Source: Galeruca laticollis (taxonomy: Eukaryota > Arthropoda > Insecta > Coleoptera > Chrysomelidae). Taken from it: a stretch of 64,000 nt of DNA. The notes beneath the pieces are model-generated. The model was not told the origin of the DNA, made no database searches, and saw only the letters and a program-made list of their open reading frames with translations. The stretch is taken from assembly GCA_963921935.1 (NCBI GenBank), contig OY998176.1:90894910-90958909 (forward strand). Reading direction: 5' to 3'. Below, piece by piece: positions 46,681-58,213 of this stretch (positions within the stretch are counted from its first letter, which is position 1; each line of letters starts with the position of its first letter). A program made the position numbers and the translations under genes.

Positions 46681-49170
46681 GGGTAAAGTGGTATAATACG
46701 CCCCGGCTCTTAATACGCCCCCCCCCCCCCCCGCCATTCTTCCTCTCCCATACGTCTTATGATTAAGTATTATGCAGAACGCTGAATGTGTTAATCAATC
46801 GTGTGTCATTTTGTATGCAATAGTTAAAAACGTACGCTTGTATTTTTCCGAGAAAAATAATTTTCATTGGTAAGTACAGTCTAACATTTGTGTCATACTT
46901 TAAGTAAATGTTCTCTGTTATGTTTCAAAACTTATTTTTTCAATTTTTTTCTGTTTGACCTATACCTAAACAAACAAATGAACATCCTTGAGTATGTGTG
47001 GCACTTCAAATAAATTTTGTTGGTGAAATATTTTAGTGGCGCGTTTGGTACACCCAAATTCGAATACGCCCCACACGCTTTGTTGTAAAACGCCTCAGTC
47101 AAGAGGTTAATAAACTATTTCTAATTAATGCCCTTTTTCAGATAATGGGCAGAATATATGTTAGAAAAACAACAAGAGCATCTTAGACGGAAGCCGCAAT
47201 GTCAACAGCCATGGAAAAAGTAAAAAGTGGTCAGATGGGGACAAACGCAGCCAGTAGTATGATATACCTTCTAGAAGATATCTAGCCACCAACAGCTCCA
47301 CAAAACACTTAGATCGAAACCCAGCTCTAAGCAAATAACGCGAAAGAAGGTTGGTCCTGTACATACAGGCACTGGGGAAAGTGGAGTTCGCACCGAATAG
47401 AAGTGACGTAAAGCTAGGCAAAAGTAATTGTTTCTCGGATAATGATGAGTCAGCAGGGAACGTTTGGTGAAATGGTTTTTTACGAATAAATCCAATCCTG
47501 TCTATCAGAAAATCTGAGGGCCTTTCGATAGCACGGGCGCAAGGGATGAATCGTAAGGGAGTCGGTGATTACTTTGCTCTCTTGCTTAAAGTATTAACGG
47601 AAAACGATTCATTCAAGTGAACAATAAAGCAGAACGAGTTGTTGCTACGAAAGGAATCAAAGATGTCTACTGTCTTACGAGTACAGAAAATGGTGAAAAC
47701 ATTTCATTAATAGCATGCTGCAATGATGAAGGAACATTTTTTCCACCACCTAATAATGAAAGGCAAATACAAAAAACCAGATTTTTTAGATGGACTTCCA
47801 CCTGGCTCAGATGTTTACATGAACCAGAAGACCTCGTACATTAACAGCGATTAATTTATAAAGTGGTTCCGTGAATATTTCATTCCAAGAAATGGTACAG
47901 GCAAAGCGTTATTGATACTGGATGGCCATGCCTCCCATTGCAATGCGGTTGAACTGTTAAACTTGGCTTTCGAAAACAATATTGACCTCTTATGCCTGCC
48001 CAGCCATACGACTCAGGTATTGCAGCCTCCTGGCAAATATTTTTTTAAACCACTGAAAACCTATTTCGCGTAAGAGACCAGAGCCTGGATGATTAACCAC
48101 AAAGACAGAAAGTTAAATAGAAACAACGTTTCTGTACTGATAGGAAAAGCTTGGGTTAAATCAGCTTCCGTTATAAATGCAGTATCCGGATTTAAGGGAA
48201 CCGGTATTTATCCATATGATCAATCTGTTATTCCGTAACATTTTTTCAATATATCTGATGCAGCATGTGCAGATGTACATCAGGTTCCATATCAAGAAGT
48301 TCTTCCTGGAGTAGCTGCCTCTGTCGAAATATTCACTAATCTTTCAACAAATCCTGAGCCTGAAGCAAAAGAAACTCTATCTTGAGAAGTAATTTCTGGA
48401 GAAGAAGTTGCCACTGCGGAAATTCTTAACGATCCTGCAATAAATCCTCAGCCTGAGCCAGAAGAAACTCCATCTAAACTTCTGAGAGAAATTGCTCCTG
48501 TGCCAATTATTCCAAATAATAATTCCAAATGGAAGCAGTCTGCTATGATTCTAATATCTCCAGAGAATAGAGTCAAACGACAGGTTCTCTCTGATAAAAA
48601 GTCGGGTAAAACATTGCCCAAATGTTCCAGAACGCCTAGTACATCTGGTGTAAAATCTAAAACCCGCTGTTTGAAAAAAGATAAATGGGCGAGGAAACCA
48701 TCTACTTCGTCTTCAGAATCTGTAGTTTATGAATCTTCAAATGAGGTTTCAGACATTGATGAAAACGACTGCATTGAGTGTGGAGAACATTATTATTCAA
48801 CCAAATCTGAGATGATTGGATTCAGTGTATAGTTTGTGGTGAGTGGTTGCATGAAAGCTGTACGATATGCGTCAATATGTGCAACAGATGTGGACGTCAA
48901 ATGAAACACATGGAAAATAAAAAATTATTGGTTAGGATCAACTTTTCATCCGGGGTGTATTGCAATTACGTGGGTGTAATGAGCCCCATTTTCAACATTT
49001 TTAGAAATTTTATTTTATTTATTTGAAGTTGTTTTAAATGAACGTCCTAATGGGTTTCGAGTAAGTTCGTGTTTGGGTTATTTCCTGTTCATTTATTTTT
49101 GAATAAAGGTTCAAAACAGTTTTGTTTATAATTATTTTCGAAATGTGGGGCGTATTGTACCACTTCACCC
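46681..49170 (+). mobile_element. pogo-like DNA transposon 2
   Basis: TA at 46679..46680 and 49171..49172 flank terminal inverted repeats: GGGTAAAGTGGTATAATACG on the left and the inward reading GGGTGAAGTGGTACAATACG on the right. A poly-C run (about 46717-46733) follows the left TIR. The TIRs differ from pogo element 1, so this is another family. Confidence 0.88.
47146..48905 (+). pseudogene. pogo-like transposase 2, heavily decayed, PHD-like finger
   Basis: It starts with MGRIYVRKTTRAS near 47146; the DNA-binding part is scrambled. The nuclease reads ERVVATKGIKDV, ISLIACCNDEGTFFPP, KALLILDGHASHCNAVELL (second Asp) and LQPPGKYFFKP, where the third catalytic Asp has become Gly. A Ser/Pro-rich linker (48500..48832) leads to CIECGEHYYSTKS, then a frameshift into WLHESC and MCNRCGR, a PHD-like Cys/His pattern as in element 1. 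The protein is certainly dead. Confidence 0.82.
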
Positions 49171-49252
49171 TATGTGAAGAGGTATCAACATTTAGTTAGC
49201 GAAAACAAATTCCACAAAATTGTAAATTTTATTGAAAAATTGGAATACTTAC

Positions 49253-49441
49253 CATCTGCGTTGATTTGATCCAACAATTGGTTTTCTATTCTAATATTTG
49301 GTAATATCACAGGAGGATAACTCTTTCCTCTGGCGTTTTCAGCATATACTGTTACTTTGTAGTCTTTTCCCGGTTGAAGACTGTGCAGGTGAAAAACTGG
49401 TCGTTCCCCTAGAACACGATATTTTGGAGGTGGTAGATCAC
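49253..49441 (-). CDS. Exon encoding the end of a fibronectin type III domain, adhesion-receptor-like gene
   Basis: A TTTTTTGTAG acceptor (ending at 49442) and a GTAAG donor (from 49252) bound a 189-nt open exon, phase 1 at both ends. It reads DLPPPKYRVLG, then FHLHSLQPGKDYKVTVYAEN and ARGKSYPPVILPN. The LxPGxxYxVxVxAxNxxGxS signature is the F-G strand region of an FN3 domain. Phase 1 borders are typical for shuffled extracellular domains. The leftover base G joins the AT that opens the exon at 2061 to give Asp in the same frame. The gene may be sidestep-like; no symbol is justified. Confidence 0.78.
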
Positions 49442-50440
49442 CTACAAAAAATTGTGTCTATAAACTACTAAGCAACTACAAAAGAAATGTTATTTCAGTC
49501 TACTCACACAAAAACAAAATATTAATTAAAATACTTCAATTAAAAAAACACAAAGAAAGAAGCAATTGCATTTTCATCTATACAGTGTACCATTCAATAA
49601 ATTGATTTTTCTCTCGAACAAACTAAGTCCAGGTACTAAAATCATTGGTTGATAATATGTAACATTGTTTATGATTTTTCAACTTAACGTAGATCTTACT
49701 TCGAAGACTGGAAAAGGAGGGCTACAAAATAGAAAGAGACAACGCTACTAGCAAATCAATTCGAAAATTATGATTCAGCTAATGGCCTTGGAAAGAGATG
49801 GTCAGTATCAATCCAGGAAACTTCTTCATTGTATAGAAATTCTTGATTTGACTATTGTATAGAATTAGTACATAGGGGAAGGCCAGGCAGCGTAAAGGCA
49901 AAAGCCTGTATAGTACAGAGCGTGAGGTCCGCGCTGCACTCTGGATCACTCGTGGCTTTGTTTATGAATACGCTGAGTGGCAGAAGACAAATCCCAGTGT
50001 AATTTAGAGCCAATAAAATATATAATATGTCTTTGTGGAGTGTTCATTTTTATACGCATTTAATTAGGTATTTCGCCACACTGCATTTTCATATTATTTT
50101 CAATAATTTGGCATATGATTCTGAATTTAAATTATTTTTATTTAATTGAAAACAGTCTGGCGAAATACCCAATTAAACAATATAGGTTTGTTTCGTGAAT
50201 TTTAAAATCTATTCATTCCTACCTTCATCTCCCTGATAAATGGTAGATATTCTTACAATAAAAGTCATATATGCATGGATTATTATTTTTATTAATCAAC
50301 GAAATACAGAATTAAGTTCATTGTAACTAAGCATTTGGTAGGTAATGCGAAATGTTGCTTCCAGGGCTGTGCTTCCGTTTCAGTTTTTCAATTTTGGAAG
50401 GCCTGTCAGCTTGAGGCAATGCTTTGTTTTTACGTCGCGA
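49442..50440. other. Non-coding, presumably intronic, with a small MITE-like repeat
   Basis: No further host exon was recognised upstream of the FN3 exon. The only structured item is the inverted repeat at 50062..50176. Confidence 0.4.
50062..50176. repeat. Small MITE-like element with 23-bp inverted ends
   Basis: TAATTAGGTATTTCGCCA...CTG at the left is mirrored by CAG..TGGCGAAATACCCAATTA at the right, with about 21 of 23 positions matching. It is TTAA-rich at both borders. Confidence 0.6.
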
Positions 50441-50447
50441 AATTGAT

Positions 50448-52950
50448 GTTGGCTGGAAGAGAGAGGTAGCTGGAAGAATAATTCGAGAGATGACAGGAGA
50501 AAAAGTAATAGAACCAGCTACTAGTCTATGGGTGTGTCCAGTAGTGCTCGTCAAGAAAAAGGATGGAACTACGAGATTCTGCGTGTATTATCAGCAGCTT
50601 AAAAACGTGACGAAGAAATACAGTTATCCTCTGCCTCGAATTAACGATACGCTAGATACTTTGGCCGGCAGCAAACGGTTTCCCACCTTTGCCTTGAAGT
50701 GTGGTTATTGGCAAGTGGAAATGGACCCAGAAGACAGAGAGAAGACTGCTATTACCACCGGATTTGGATTATGGCAATTTAACCTCATGCCATTCGGGCT
50801 CTGTGATGCGCCTGCGACATTTGAAAGACTCATGGAAAATGTCTTGAGAGGGTTGTCTTGGGAGACATGCCTGGTCTGTTTGTACGACATCGTAGTACTG
50901 GGGAAGACATTTGATGAACACCTGACGAATTTGGAAGACGTATTCAAACGACTCCAAGCTGCTCAGCTCATGTTAAACCTGAAGAAATGTCAGCTGTTCC
51001 AGAACCGAGTCAAATATAAAGGTCATACAGTGAGCAATGAAGGAGTGGCGGTGGATCCAGAGAAAATTGCTTCCATTCAGCAATGGCCGCAAACAACCAA
51101 AAAACGTCAAATTAGAAGTTTGCTTGGACTTTGCACGTATTATAGAAGATTTATCAGGAAGTTTGGAGATATTGCCAAGCCTCTAACTCGACTTACAGAA
51201 GAAGCAAGAGCTTTCCAATGGGACGAAGACTGTCAAACTACTTTTGAAACCTTGAAAAGGTATTTAACCTCGGCGCCGATATAAGGATATCTATTACCAG
51301 GAGGAGACTTTATTCTTGACACTGACGCAAGCAACGTAGAAATTAGTGGAGTGCTCTCACAGACCCAAGGAGGGCAAGAAAGAGTGCTAGGATATTTCAG
51401 TAAAATCCTCCCCAAACCAGAAGGAAGCTACTGCGTCACAAGAAGAGAACATTTGGCGGTAGTGAAGTCCGTGGAACACTTTTACCAGTATCTCTATGGT
51501 AGGAAATTTTTAATCTGGACTGATCATGTAGCACTCAAGTGGTTGATGCAGCTCCAGAATCCTGAGGGCCAGATCGCTTGATGGATTGTATGAGTTCAAG
51601 AGTACGATTTCAACATCGAACATCGAGCTGGTGTGAATCACCGAAATGCCGACTCCCTGTCCAGACGGCCGTGCCCAACAGACTGCTCCCACTGCAACAA
51701 GGCAGAATCTAGGGAAGCTGCAGTTTCAAGAACTACTGTAGTCAACGAGGAATGGTCACCCAGCAGGATCAGAGAAGATCAGGAGAATGATCCTTGCCTA
51801 AAGAAGATTCGGCAGTGAAAGGAAGAAAATCCCCGAGCTACCTGGCAAGAAGTGTCAAGATTTTCACCGACACTCAAGGCATATTGGGCTCAGTAGGACT
51901 CCCTTGTCCTGGAAGAAGGGCTGTTGAGAACAGTCCTTGCAAACGGTAATGGTTCCGAGATGAGGATGAGGAGTTATCCCGAGAACAAGAGAAGCTGAAG
52001 TACTGAAGAAGTTACACGACACTCCATCGGAAGGTCATCTTGGAGTGAAGAAACCCCTCCAGCGACTCCGTGAGAGGTTTCATTGGATGAACAGCTCCGA
52101 TGTCGTGAAGGACTGGTGTAAGAAATGTACGACTTGTTCTACGAGTACTGGACCACATCGCAAGAGAAAGGCACTCATGAAACAATACCATGTTGGAAGC
52201 CCTTTCGAAAGGATTGCATTAGATATCGCTGGACCATTTCCGACGACCGAAAATAGTGGCAAATACATACTGGTTGTAATGGATTTTTCCACAAAGTGGG
52301 TGGAAATTTACGCTATCCCCAACCAAGAGGCCACAACTGTTGCGGATGTATTCGTGAAAGGATTTATCTGCCGATATGAAGTGCCCTTGGAAGTCCACAG
52401 CGACCAGGGAAAAAATTTCGAAAGTCATCTATTCCAGGAGATTTGCGGTAAGCTGGAAATGAAGAAGACCAGGACAACAACATTACATCCACAGTCACAT
52501 TGAATGGTCGAGAGAATGAACAGGACTATTGGAAAATACCTTTCCAAAGTAGTATCCAGCCATCAGAGAGATTGGGACTAGTATCTTGCCCTATTCGCAT
52601 TGGCTTATCGATCTGCCGTCAACGAGTCCACGGGTGAAACACCGGCGAAAATCCTGTTTGGACCTGAAATGAGGCTTCCTTGTGACCTGGAAATTGGCTG
52701 TCGGCCTGGAGAAGATGTAGCAGACGCAGACTACGTGATCCAATTGAGCAGAATATTCATGAATTAATTCCAACAAATCTTCAAGTTGCCAGCGACAGAA
52801 TGAAAAGTCAGTACGACACGCAGGCCACAGAAGGCGGTTTTAAACAATGGGACAAAGGTTACATGGTTACACAACCCGACGAGGAAAAAATAATTTCCTC
52901 CAAAATTACAAAAATCCAGGGAAGGTCCATACTTAAAGAAAAGGATCAAT
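50448..52950 (+). pseudogene. Gypsy B1 pol: RT, RNase H and integrase, broken
   Basis: RT segments: IIREMTGEKVIEPATS, PVVLVKKKDGTTRFCV, YPLPRINDTLDTLAGS and LMPFGLCDAPATFERLM. The catalytic box reads CLVCLYDIVVLG, where YLDD is expected, so one catalytic Asp is lost. RNase H follows (DFILDTDASNVEISGVLSQ, TRREHLAVVKSVEHF, IWTDHVALKWL). Integrase has a zinc-binding remnant, then RIALDIAGPFP (first D), EVHSDQGKNFES (second D) and HPQSH followed by a stop next to VERMNRTI (Glu helix). Stops at 51282, 51579, 51816, 52501 and later disable the protein. A 412-like/mdg1-like affiliation is probable. Confidence 0.87.
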
Positions 52951-52961
52951 GATGTTATATA

Positions 52962-55464
52962 CAGGGGGTCCCGGGACTAATGGGAAAAAAGTCAGGAGCG
53001 TATAATCTGAGCCAAAATAATGTTAGTACTTCATATAAACTTTTTCTATGCAGGCCCTCGTTTTCGAGTTATAGGCCTTCAAAGTTTTAATTTTCAATTT
53101 GGTTTTTATTTTTATTTCTTGTATTAGTGATATGATCTTTATAAAATTTACGGCATAGCTATAATGTACGTCTATGTTTATTTTGGAAAGGTAAACAGAT
53201 TTACAGTAGTGCCTTGAAGCCATGGTCGGACTACTCGTAATGGTTAGTGATCCAAAAATTTTACAGGGATAGCACACCCTGTATGAAATTATCGAAATTG
53301 ACTTCCCGACATATTAAGCTAACGAGAAGGTACTCTTGTTGGAATTCCATAAAATGAGCCGTTTGGCTAATATTTACAGTTTTATTAATGCACTACGTAC
53401 CAATTTACGCATTCACCATTTTTATAAGTACACAACCAGGTAAAACTAACTTATTAATACGATGTCCAAGATATACCTACAGTAGTATAAAAAAATAATT
53501 TAACGATAGTAGAAGCTAAAAAACATTAACGACTTATTAATTCGAAAGTTAGTAAAAACTTTTTAAAAGTTTTTTAGCGTTTATCAAGTAACCATAGGAT
53601 TAGTTGTCAAACGTTGTGTAGAATAGTTCGTAGTCAGTACTTGTCAATAATTCACAAGTCCTTAATTTAACAGTTACCTAGAATGGCAGTATTAACTTTA
53701 ATTGATTACGCAGATATGCATTTATTATATGGACTGGCTTTTCAAAACTGTTCAGAGGCCAGAAGGTTTTATGCAGAACATTTTGCAAACAGGTATGAAT
53801 AAGTAAATGTAATTTTCCATGTATACAAAACAAAATTTTATATTTCAGGAAGTTTTTTGCCAAAAAAATGTGGAAAAGGTCCAGTACGAAGCGTACGTAC
53901 TGTGGCAGTTCAACAAGACTTATTAAATGCAGTTGATGATGAACCATAAACGAGTTTACGAGAATTATCAAGAGAACATAACGTCTCGAAATCAGTTGTT
54001 TATTGCGTCCTAAAAGAACAGCTGTTATATCCTTTTCACATGAGAAAAGTACACAGTATGACAATGGCTGATTATCCTGCACGACTTGAGTATAGCCAGT
54101 GGTTTCTGCGACAACAACAAGCAGACAATACATTTATTAGTAACGTTGTTTTTACGGACGGATCCGGTTTCAGCAGAGATGGAGTCATTAATTCCCATAA
54201 TATGTATTTATCGGATGATGTGATTCCACATGGCATTATCCAAACTAGGACCCAGCATAGATTCATAGTTAATGTTTAGACAGGAATGGTTGGCAATCAT
54301 TTGATAGGGCCATACTTTATTGACGGTACTTTGGCCGGTCAGAGATATTTGGAGTTTTTGCAAAACGAGTTATGGAACCTGTTTGATGATGTGAGACTAC
54401 AACATCGTAGGAATTTATGGTTCATGCATGATGGGGCCCCTCCTAATATCAGTTTAGATGTACGACAGGATTTACACACAAACTTTCCCAATAAATGGAT
54501 TGGTCGTGGAGGCCCTTTTCAATAGCCAATGCGATCAGGAGTCGTTAATCCTATGGATTTCTTTATCTGGGGTTATCTCAAAAGTAAGATAGGTATACGC
54601 AACACCTGTGCAAACAAGGCAAGATTTAATAGACAGAATTGTGATACACGACAATGTTATTAGAAATAATACGGGATTGCTCTTTCAAGTGCAAAGAAAC
54701 AACCTTCGTAGACTTAGAATGTGCGTGAAAGTGGGAGGAGGTCATATTGAACATTTATTAGAATAACGTTGGTTTTTGTTGTTGTTTAGCAATTAGGTTT
54801 GGGCTAATGTTTTATAACTTGTGTTTTTTGAGGTTTTCTTAATGGTTTAATAATGTTGTGTTCGTAATTTTGATTAAAAACAACTAATTACGTTGTTTGC
54901 ATACCTATTTCATTCCCATCAAATAAGTTCTTAATGTTTTTATCATCTACTATCATCAAATTATTTTTTTGTAGTACTGTAGGTAAATCTTGGACATCGT
55001 ATTAATAAGTTAGTTAGGAAAATTGGTACGTAGTGCATTAATAAAACTGTAAATATTAGCCAAACGGCTTATTTTATCGAATTCCAACAGGAGTAACTTT
55101 TCGTTAGCTTAATGTGTGGGGAAGTCAATTTCGATAATTTCATACAGGGTGTGCCATCCCTGCAAATTTTTTGGGTCACTAACCATTGCAAGTATTCCGT
55201 CCCTGGCTTCAAGACACTACTGTAAATCTGCTTCCTTTTCCAAAATAAACATATACGTACATTATAGCTTTGCCGTAAATTTTATAAAGATCAAATAACT
55301 AGTACAAAAAATAAAAATAAAAACCAAATTGAAAATTAAAACTTTGAAGGCCTATAACTCGAAAACGAGGGCCTGCATAGAAAAAGTTTATATGAAGTAC
55401 TAACATTATTTTGGTCCAGATTATACGCTCCTGGCTTTTTTCCCATTAGTCCCGGGACACCCTC
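52962..55464 (+). mobile_element. IS630/mariner-type element with terminal inverted repeats of about 550 bp
   Basis: TA at 52960..52961 and 55465..55466 flank inverted repeats 52962..53541 and 54921..55464. They match over nearly their whole length (GGGACTAATGGGAAAAAAG, ACTTCATATAAACTTTTTC and so on). The transposase lies between. The insertion splits the Gypsy B1 pol frame, which continues in the same register on the other side of a single TA. Confidence 0.92.
53683..54764 (+). pseudogene. DD41D IS630/mariner transposase with DUF4817-like HTH
   Basis: It starts at 53683 with MAVLTLIDYADMHLLYG and EARRFYAEHFANR (N-terminal HTH). A GTATG...TTTCAG interval (about 53793-53848) may be an intron, although about 20 residues expected after it are missing. 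The frame resumes SFLPKKCGKGPVRSVRT. The nuclease has FTDGSGFSRDG (first Asp; the next residue is Gly where Glu is common), WFMHDGAPP (second Asp) and VNPMDFFIWG (third Asp). Between the last two lie 41 residues, counting a stop. Stops at 53947, 54277 and 54523 and a frameshift near 54590 inactivate it. The C-terminal NNLRRLRMCVKVGGGHIEHL is readable. Confidence 0.88.
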
Positions 55465-55466
55465 TA

Positions 55467-55655
55467 TTGCATAAGCAAGATCGCCAACGGAAAACAAAAA
55501 GTAGTTCACCAAAATCGACTAGCGCCATTCGAAGGAGACCATGACCTAGAGAAAGGAGTAGACTATATTCGATATGTATCTGGCCCTACCTTCGATGAAT
55601 TTATGGGCGCGTATGGAGGTACCGGGAAAGCTAGATATGGACTTACTACAGAACA
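55467..55655 (+). pseudogene. Gypsy B1 pol C-terminus beyond the insertion
   Basis: The frame continues after the TA with ISKIANGKQKVVHQNRLAPF and the acidic EGDHDLEKGVDYI, which is the chromo-like end of Gypsy integrases of this type. It then runs without a stop into the macro domain. Confidence 0.8.
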
Positions 55656-56111
55656 ACGACAAGATTTGTTCACTCTCCCGAAAGATCATTCACTGGCGTA
55701 CAACATTCCCGCCCATATCAAGAACGCACGAGGTTTAGCCACCGTCTTCCGAAAGAAGTTCGGGCAATTAGAAAAACTTGAAGACCAGATTACAGCCCCT
55801 GGCAAGACACTGAAACATAAATCGCGGTACGTCTTCTACGTGGTAACTACGTGGTAACTTAAAATGAATTTCAAGATCGATCCACCTACTGCGATGTGTG
55901 GGAAGCACTTCGAAACCTACGAGATCATGTGTTGGAATCCAGCGTGATGAAACTGGCTATTCCTAAGGTAGCGAGTAACCAGTTGGATTGTCGAATCATC
56001 AGGAACATGGTAGAGATTATCTTTCAAGATACCGGTGTCCAGATAATAAATTTGCATCTACACCCCCCGTTATCAGTATCCGATGAAGACGGTGCCCTGT
56101 TATTTCCATAA
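55656..56111 (+). pseudogene. Macro domain (ADP-ribose binding/hydrolase type) of Gypsy B1
   Basis: Downstream of integrase, in the same frame, come RQDLFTLPKDHSLAYNIPAH, KNARGLATVFRKKFGQLEKL and KSRYVFYVVT. After a frameshift follow STYCDVWEALRNLRDHV, MKLAIPKVASNQLD and MVEIIFQDTGVQIINLHL. This is the strand-helix order of a macro domain close to the OARD1/TARG1 type. The nucleotide-loop glycines (normally GCGLD) have changed to SNQLD while the Asp remains, and a lysine is missing after YVVT. The frameshift comes from an 11-bp tandem duplication (CTACGTGGTAA twice, 55838-55859). The domain ends at 56109 just before the polypurine tract. Confidence 0.8.
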
Positions 56112-56209
56112 AATTGGTAAGTCTAGAAATGGGGCCAGTTGCCAATTCAAACATTCAGTCTGGGCTACACAAAAGTTCCAGGAGAAACTTCCATTTAAGG
56201 AGGGGGTAA

Positions 56210-56692
56210 TGTTACGAAAAAGCACACTGGTATAGTTCCTAAATCCGACTCTGTCTAAGCCAGGTATGAAAGTTAAAATTATGGCGGACGCGCTGGGATT
56301 GTTTACGATTGTGACTATCTTATCTTAACATTGTATTTGTGACCAGTATTATCTAGAAAATGCCAGGAAGCCAATTCTTTTTGAGTAAGCCGCAATCTAG
56401 AATTATCTTTTGAAATAGGCATTATTATGTAAGGGACCGACCAGGAAGAGTTAGTTTAGTTGATAAAGTGATCTCGACAAATGAACAGTAATTAAGTAAA
56501 TATAAATTAGCAAAGTGAATAAATTAATAATTAAGTTTGTGTGTATATAAATTAAATTTAAGTGATTAGTCAAGTATAAGTAAATCAAGTGTTAGAGTAG
56601 TTTAGTGTTTAAATAAATTAGTAAGTAGCCATACCGTGTGTTTAAAACTTATCCCCTCCGTTTACCGTTTAAATATATAGAAAAACATTACA
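56210..56692 (+). repeat. 3' LTR of Gypsy B1
   Basis: 483-bp LTR from TGTTACGAAAAAGCACACTG to ...AAACATTACA, homologous to 59752..60228. It contains A/T-rich AAATTAAGTG-like short repeats in its second half. Confidence 0.88.
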
Positions 56693-58213
56693 CTACATAC
56701 AAGCGTTTTGGTCAAGCTGTCGATAAATAAACGCCCCTCACTAAAAACACACGGCAAAGGCAACCCAACTGCTTGAAACACACCCTCATGTCGTTACAAT
56801 AACACATTTCATCTTCTTTTGTAAAATACGTAGCAAATATCTCGTTGGTGATCTATTATTTTAACATCAATAAGCAAATTCCATTTTTTCAAATGAGAAC
56901 CAAATGCTCTTCTTCACACATCGAAAAACTCAAATCACTTATTTAGTTATTAAAATATGAGGTAACAGAATGGAGTTTAGGGGTTCCTTTGACTGTAAAA
57001 ATTTCTCGTTTCCAATATTTTTGTTTGAAATCTGAGATAAGCTTAATTCACACAATTTAGTAGGAGAAGCAGAAGATGAAGCAAGGTCGGGATATTCGTT
57101 GTATTCCGCATTATTACCTTCATGCTTTTTATCAGGATTAACTATGTACCAATAACATATATGATTTCTTTTTTAAATATAATAACTCAAGAAGACGATT
57201 CATATCAGAACTATTACAAAAGGAAACTTTTTAAGTAATATTGGTTTTTACTCTCTTCATGAGGCATAATGAATACAAAAATCGTGAGATGAATTTTGTA
57301 AAGTTATGTTATTGATCCAAATTCAACACAATATAACTTTTCTTATCGAATGAAAGTCTGGTTTTTGAGAGAAGTAAAATATTTATTTTTCATCAGATAA
57401 AACGGGTACAAAAATAATGAAACGCGAGCACTTCTTTAACTTTCAAACTCTGAATTTGCAACTTTAGGAGGACAAAAAAACAAATCAAACAGCATGTTTC
57501 CAGTGGCGTTTGGAATGAAACTTGGAAGATGTGAAGATACAGCGGTTCCATTTTAAAAGTAGTCGGTACAAATAACTTTTGATTATATTTCGTGTTATGT
57601 ATCAAAGGAAATTAGACAAATTTGTTATCAAGAGCAACATTAGAATACATTTCTTCTGCGTATTCTACAAAATTATCGATATATCAAAAATTCAAATACA
57701 ACTCTCTATACTGACTTCATTGCTTTCAGGAAGTGATATCTAGATTCTATTGCGATATTTCACTATCTGACCAATAATTACACGTTTTCCAAATATTTTA
57801 TGTTCTTAGCCTGAAATTTTTTATCAGACTATTCATTTTCTCGCATTTTCAGCAGTTATATCAAAAAGAATAATTTCTTTTTGATTAATACCATTAAAAC
57901 TTTAACAATAGAAAATTATCACTGTAATAATAAATAGAATGCGAATGCTTGTAATAACAACATTTTGGACCAAAATAAAATAATGTATTCGAAAGGTGAA
58001 ATAATAAAAGAACTAGCTTCTTCATTCTGTTACTTTTTAAAATTATATTGAGCAGAACTACCAAAACTTTGATGTATCACGCCCCCTTTTGTTATTGTGG
58101 AACCCTAAACTTGGGTTCGAAAAAATAGCAGCTAGGCCTATTATATCTCTTACAAAACATTTTTTTTTACTGAAATTGACTGTCTCGACCCTTACTTCGT
58201 GGAATATGCTCAT
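56693..58213. other. Unassigned AT-rich stretch
   Basis: No gene or repeat family recognised on either strand. Confidence 0.4.

Larger units (their letters stand above)
2062..49252 (-). other. Putative 47-kb host intron filled with transposable elements
   Basis: The intron is inferred from a GTAAG donor at 49252 and a TTTTTTCAG acceptor ending at 2062 on the minus strand. The flanking exons are both phase 1 and encode neighbouring parts (FN3 end, stalk plus transmembrane helix) of a typical adhesion receptor. All elements between these points would be intronic. A further small exon inside this interval was looked for and not seen, but cannot be excluded. Confidence 0.55.
50445..56692 (+). 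mobile_element. Ty3/Gypsy LTR retrotransposon copy B1, 5'-truncated, with macro domain
   Basis: Plus-strand pol (RT, RNase H, integrase), then a macro domain and a 3' LTR. The 5' LTR, gag, protease and RT start are missing; the left edge near 50445 is abrupt. A complete IS630/mariner element (52962..55464) interrupts the pol C-terminus at a TA. A purine tract (AAGGAGGGGG) precedes the LTR at 56210. The LTR matches the one at 59752. Confidence 0.9.

Noticed and set aside
46717..46735. Poly-C run as a functional tract
   Set aside because: A homopolymer next to the pogo TIR is most simply slippage or sequencing uncertainty.
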